A DNA stretch of 46,187 nucleotides from a virus: IMG/VR virus record IMGVR_UViG_3300034106_003513, positions 1-46,187 of that record; one strand, 5' to 3'. The notes under the pieces were generated by a model. The model saw only the letters and a list, made by a program, of their open reading frames with translations. It searched no databases and was not told the DNA's origin. A program made the translations under genes and the position numbers. Positions 45,001-46,187 of the stretch are shown one piece after another (the stretch's first letter is position 1; each line of letters starts with the position of its first letter).

Positions 45001-46187
45001 GCTGGCGGCATGGGCTACGCAGTCAAGGCTGGGGCGACGACGGACTTCTTCACGGTCGGCCCGCGTCGCGTGCTGGATGACGGCACGGTCAGCACGACCG
45101 GCACCAACGCGGCGGCGATCCGCAAGCTGCTCGACACCGGCTCGTCGGCGGCTGGTCGCTGGGCGTTCGAGCTTCGAGACGAGAGCAACCAGCCCATCGA
45201 CTACCCGTTCGAGCATCCGCGCATCGCCGTGGACAAGTTCGACAACGTGTACGTGCCGGGGCAGTTCCCCTCCACGTACGCGCCGACGCGCTACAGCCTC
45301 TACGCCTTCCGCTCGGGCGGCGACGTGTCGAGCGGGCTTGCGGTCCCGTTCCTGCGCTACCAGGCGGGCACGGCTGCGGATGGCTCGATCCGCGAGGCGC
45401 TTGCGGTCTCGATCGACCCGCGCATCCCCGACTACACCGGCAACCCGACGCTGATCGAGCGGCCTGAGTTCGTCGCGCTCGGTGTCGAGACGACCGCGCC
45501 CGGTCAAGCGGCGGTGCATCAGGTGCGGCTCGTCAACGCCACGCCCAACAACGCCTCGGCTCGCGCGGTCCAGTACCTTGGCGTCGTCGCTGGGCGGCTG
45601 GTCAAGTTCGGACAGGGTGCAGTCTCGACCGTGTCGTCCACGGCGTTCGCGGCGTCGGCGAAGTACATCGCGTCGGTCAACGCTTACGGTAAAGCTTTTT
45701 TCACTGACGGCGTCAGCTACCGCTACTACGAGCCGCGCACTGGCGTTGTGTCGCGCTGGACGGCGACGGATGGCGGCTCGATCGTGCCTCGCTACAAGCT
45801 GCTCACGCTCTGGCGCGGTCGCATGGTGTTGGCGCGCGGTGACGACGACCCGCAGAACTGGCAAATGAGCGAGGCGGGCAACCCGTTCGGCTGGGACTTC
45901 TTCCCGCCCGACAGCCCGCTCGCCACGCAAGCCATCATCGGCAACGAGGCCGAGATCGGTCGCGTCCCCGACGCCATCACGGCGATGATCCCGTACGACC
46001 GCGAGCGGTTGATCTTCGGGTGCGACCACACCATCTACATCATGTGGGGCGACCCGATGGAGAACGGCTCCATCGTGCTCGCGTCCGACACGACCGGCAT
46101 GGCGTTCGGCTCGTCGTGGGCCAAGGACGCCGAGGGCGTGCTCTACTTCTTCGGCTCGCGCGGCGGCGTCTACGCGATGACGCCTCA
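42094..46187 (+). CDS. 1583-residue LamG-bearing tail nozzle/fibre protein, 5' part (continues at 1-785)
   Basis: A frame open from ATG 42094 to the window end, continuing through the circular join to TAA 783-785: 1583 residues. Segments: a small N-terminal domain (PLPYPIGGLSDNFAHDAQPP); a beta part with many Trp/Asp; a first concanavalin/LamG-like domain (about 365-610, ending in VERIEGFLAWKYG); a second LamG-like domain (about 665-870, with VSFNAWVRVD, ELRIYINGT and MQIDEVEFLR); and a long beta C-terminal part including RLIFGCDHTIYIMWGDP. LamG domains often bind sugars, so host-surface binding is possible. Podovirus nozzle or stabiliser identity is inferred. Confidence 0.9.
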   Translation, partial: MPDVPLPYPIGGLSDNFAHDAQPPRTTRDAQNERSVDPKSNRIRGGQRAGFSRFSETALAAGAVRSAVQVTFDARQTDYTNATTSAVGDLSEWTAALNSGEGVPAIVHDSQGNKYAIDGKATIVKLNRDGVRVYTFTLPVRDEAQKVRALAIDVGDNLYVGVSEGGDQSKAWLRRYAPDTDKNLVLQWEIVTGEFVEQLVLRDDKLYAAVNDTSRKRSSWIQYENLSLGSGATVAFRRDGIPYPLNDLDVNFRGEVLTASGPRSPLANPLDKRYYDPTLPDHTAVFDAQRWDPTQLPEWDRRKWAWFVAEDLESEDGSDVEVWPDTRGRGLCVFERDVSTPSGATAFVAPKYRSRGLGGKPAVQFSGSYNRMVSPPSVNDSAGVNDIQPTLFPNRRGHLIVMVVQFGADATQQGQLWSQSNSAWSSGINAAYINCRSNTGLTGAAGAISVRHDVRSSVAGETTAPISTGTSPNYVSGFVASAPQAAIVTLLVDANTCSDGFNASYFRVNGATVSKWLDKGQFTATGNRTILGSLTNGTFGPSVSISEFIVLRQYTDPEDGLEKVATVPDVNSTIDYGTADSANVGDHDDTVSDTEVERIEGFLAWKYGISHLLDDGGRSGTTLPSGSEILWTGSAFTQPRALNLPDPTADSAADASLAVPAALATGGADVDTTGVSFNAWVRVDTPGAFPSSFTSRRIARWVASNRGFEVTLKHKSELLFIVGPGTQTRRTTLEVDVAVYNGTSGTTYTSSDLKVDVLNTPANESAARQLWVMVTMAYRKSGSNGELRIYINGTNQYNGVIPTVMQSPGNSQAFTLGGSASASGLPMQIDEVEFLRTFLQPANVTPRFANGQGAFQTPNDTTIGLWHFDETVAPLGTSTDASTNANTVTLAGNAEVPAGVNGRVQPIGGGPVSRVLHPFTSRGTASGSTFAPPNPNGRDADTLDRDLLSNQPITAKWSPPRGAVRWVAAAGGMGYAVKAGATTDFFTVGPRRVLDDGTVSTTGTNAAAIRKLLDTGSSAAGRWAFELRDESNQPIDYPFEHPRIAVDKFDNVYVPGQFPSTYAPTRYSLYAFRSGGDVSSGLAVPFLRYQAGTAADGSIREALAVSIDPRIPDYTGNPTLIERPEFVALGVETTAPGQAAVHQVRLVNATPNNASARAVQYLGVVAGRLVKFGQGAVSTVSSTAFAASAKYIASVNAYGKAFFTDGVSYRYYEPRTGVVSRWTATDGGSIVPRYKLLTLWRGRMVLARGDDDPQNWQMSEAGNPFGWDFFPPDSPLATQAIIGNEAEIGRVPDAITAMIPYDRERLIFGCDHTIYIMWGDPMENGSIVLASDTTGMAFGSSWAKDAEGVLYFFGSRGGVYAMTP
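46061..46187. repeat. Terminal direct repeat, right copy (circular assembly overlap)
   Basis: Identical to bases 1-127. Removing one copy gives a 46,060-bp circle. See the left copy for interpretation. Confidence 0.95.

Noticed and set aside
1-46187. tRNA genes, integrase, transposase or CRISPR arrays
   Set aside because: No cloverleaf-like sequence, recombinase motif, inverted-repeat-bounded element or regular repeat-spacer pattern was found by eye; a tRNA scan was not possible.

Overview
The window is one complete, high-GC tailed-phage genome, assembled as a circle. Bases 1-127 are identical to bases 46061-46187, so the unique length is 46,060 bp and the last gene runs across the join. Terminase, portal, scaffold, capsid, a head-tail adaptor, a very long nozzle/fibre-like protein and a set of internal (ejection) proteins, with no tape-measure or sheath gene, point to a podovirus-like virion. 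A lipobox protein and small membrane proteins suggest a Gram-negative host, but the host cannot be named. I found no integrase, DNA polymerase, RNA polymerase, tRNA or recognisable endolysin.

Layout. (1) Late block, + strand, 29.0 kb through the join to 9.75 kb: a candidate small terminase (GRPRG motif); a module of beta-rich tail or fibre proteins, including an alpha/beta-hydrolase with a GNSWGG elbow; large terminase, portal, a small FmdB-like protein, scaffold, major capsid, decoration protein, adaptor, a 1583-residue LamG-bearing tail protein, fibre-like proteins, three internal virion proteins (211, 463 and 1428 residues), then small membrane proteins and a lipoprotein that may form the lysis cassette. 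(2) First accessory block, - strand, 17.8 to 9.79 kb: 22 small genes, almost all joined by ATGA or GTGA overlaps, including a PAPS-reductase-like protein and a beta-helix protein. (3) Replication and recombination block, + strand, 17.9 to 24.7 kb: Xre-type HTH regulator, RecE-like PD-(D/E)XK nuclease, an unknown conserved phage protein, an SSB-like protein with a DDDCPFG tail, SF2 helicase, a lower-GC orphan, VRR-NUC nuclease, a PrimPol-ATPase fusion and a zinc-finger protein. (4) Second accessory block, - strand, 28.6 to 24.57 kb: about 14 small genes ending in another HTH-like gene.

Reading together. Both divergent intergenic regions (about 17.79-17.89 and 28.62-29.00 kb) hold the same arrangement: one GTAGC in inverted orientation followed, about 40 bp on, by tandem GCTAC half-sites. 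They may be operators for one shared regulator, perhaps the Xre protein encoded beside the first. The primase-helicase, SF2 helicase, exonuclease and SSB-like protein would start replication and drive recombination on a borrowed host polymerase. Accessory genes appear to be translated as coupled cascades, several entered through a repeated GGAGACGAGAC-type leader. Near the candidate small terminase, three copies of the palindrome ATGGGTCCCAT lie 86-91 bp apart and may mark a packaging or regulatory site.

Functional names rest on motifs read by eye. No database search, structure prediction or genome-wide count was run.
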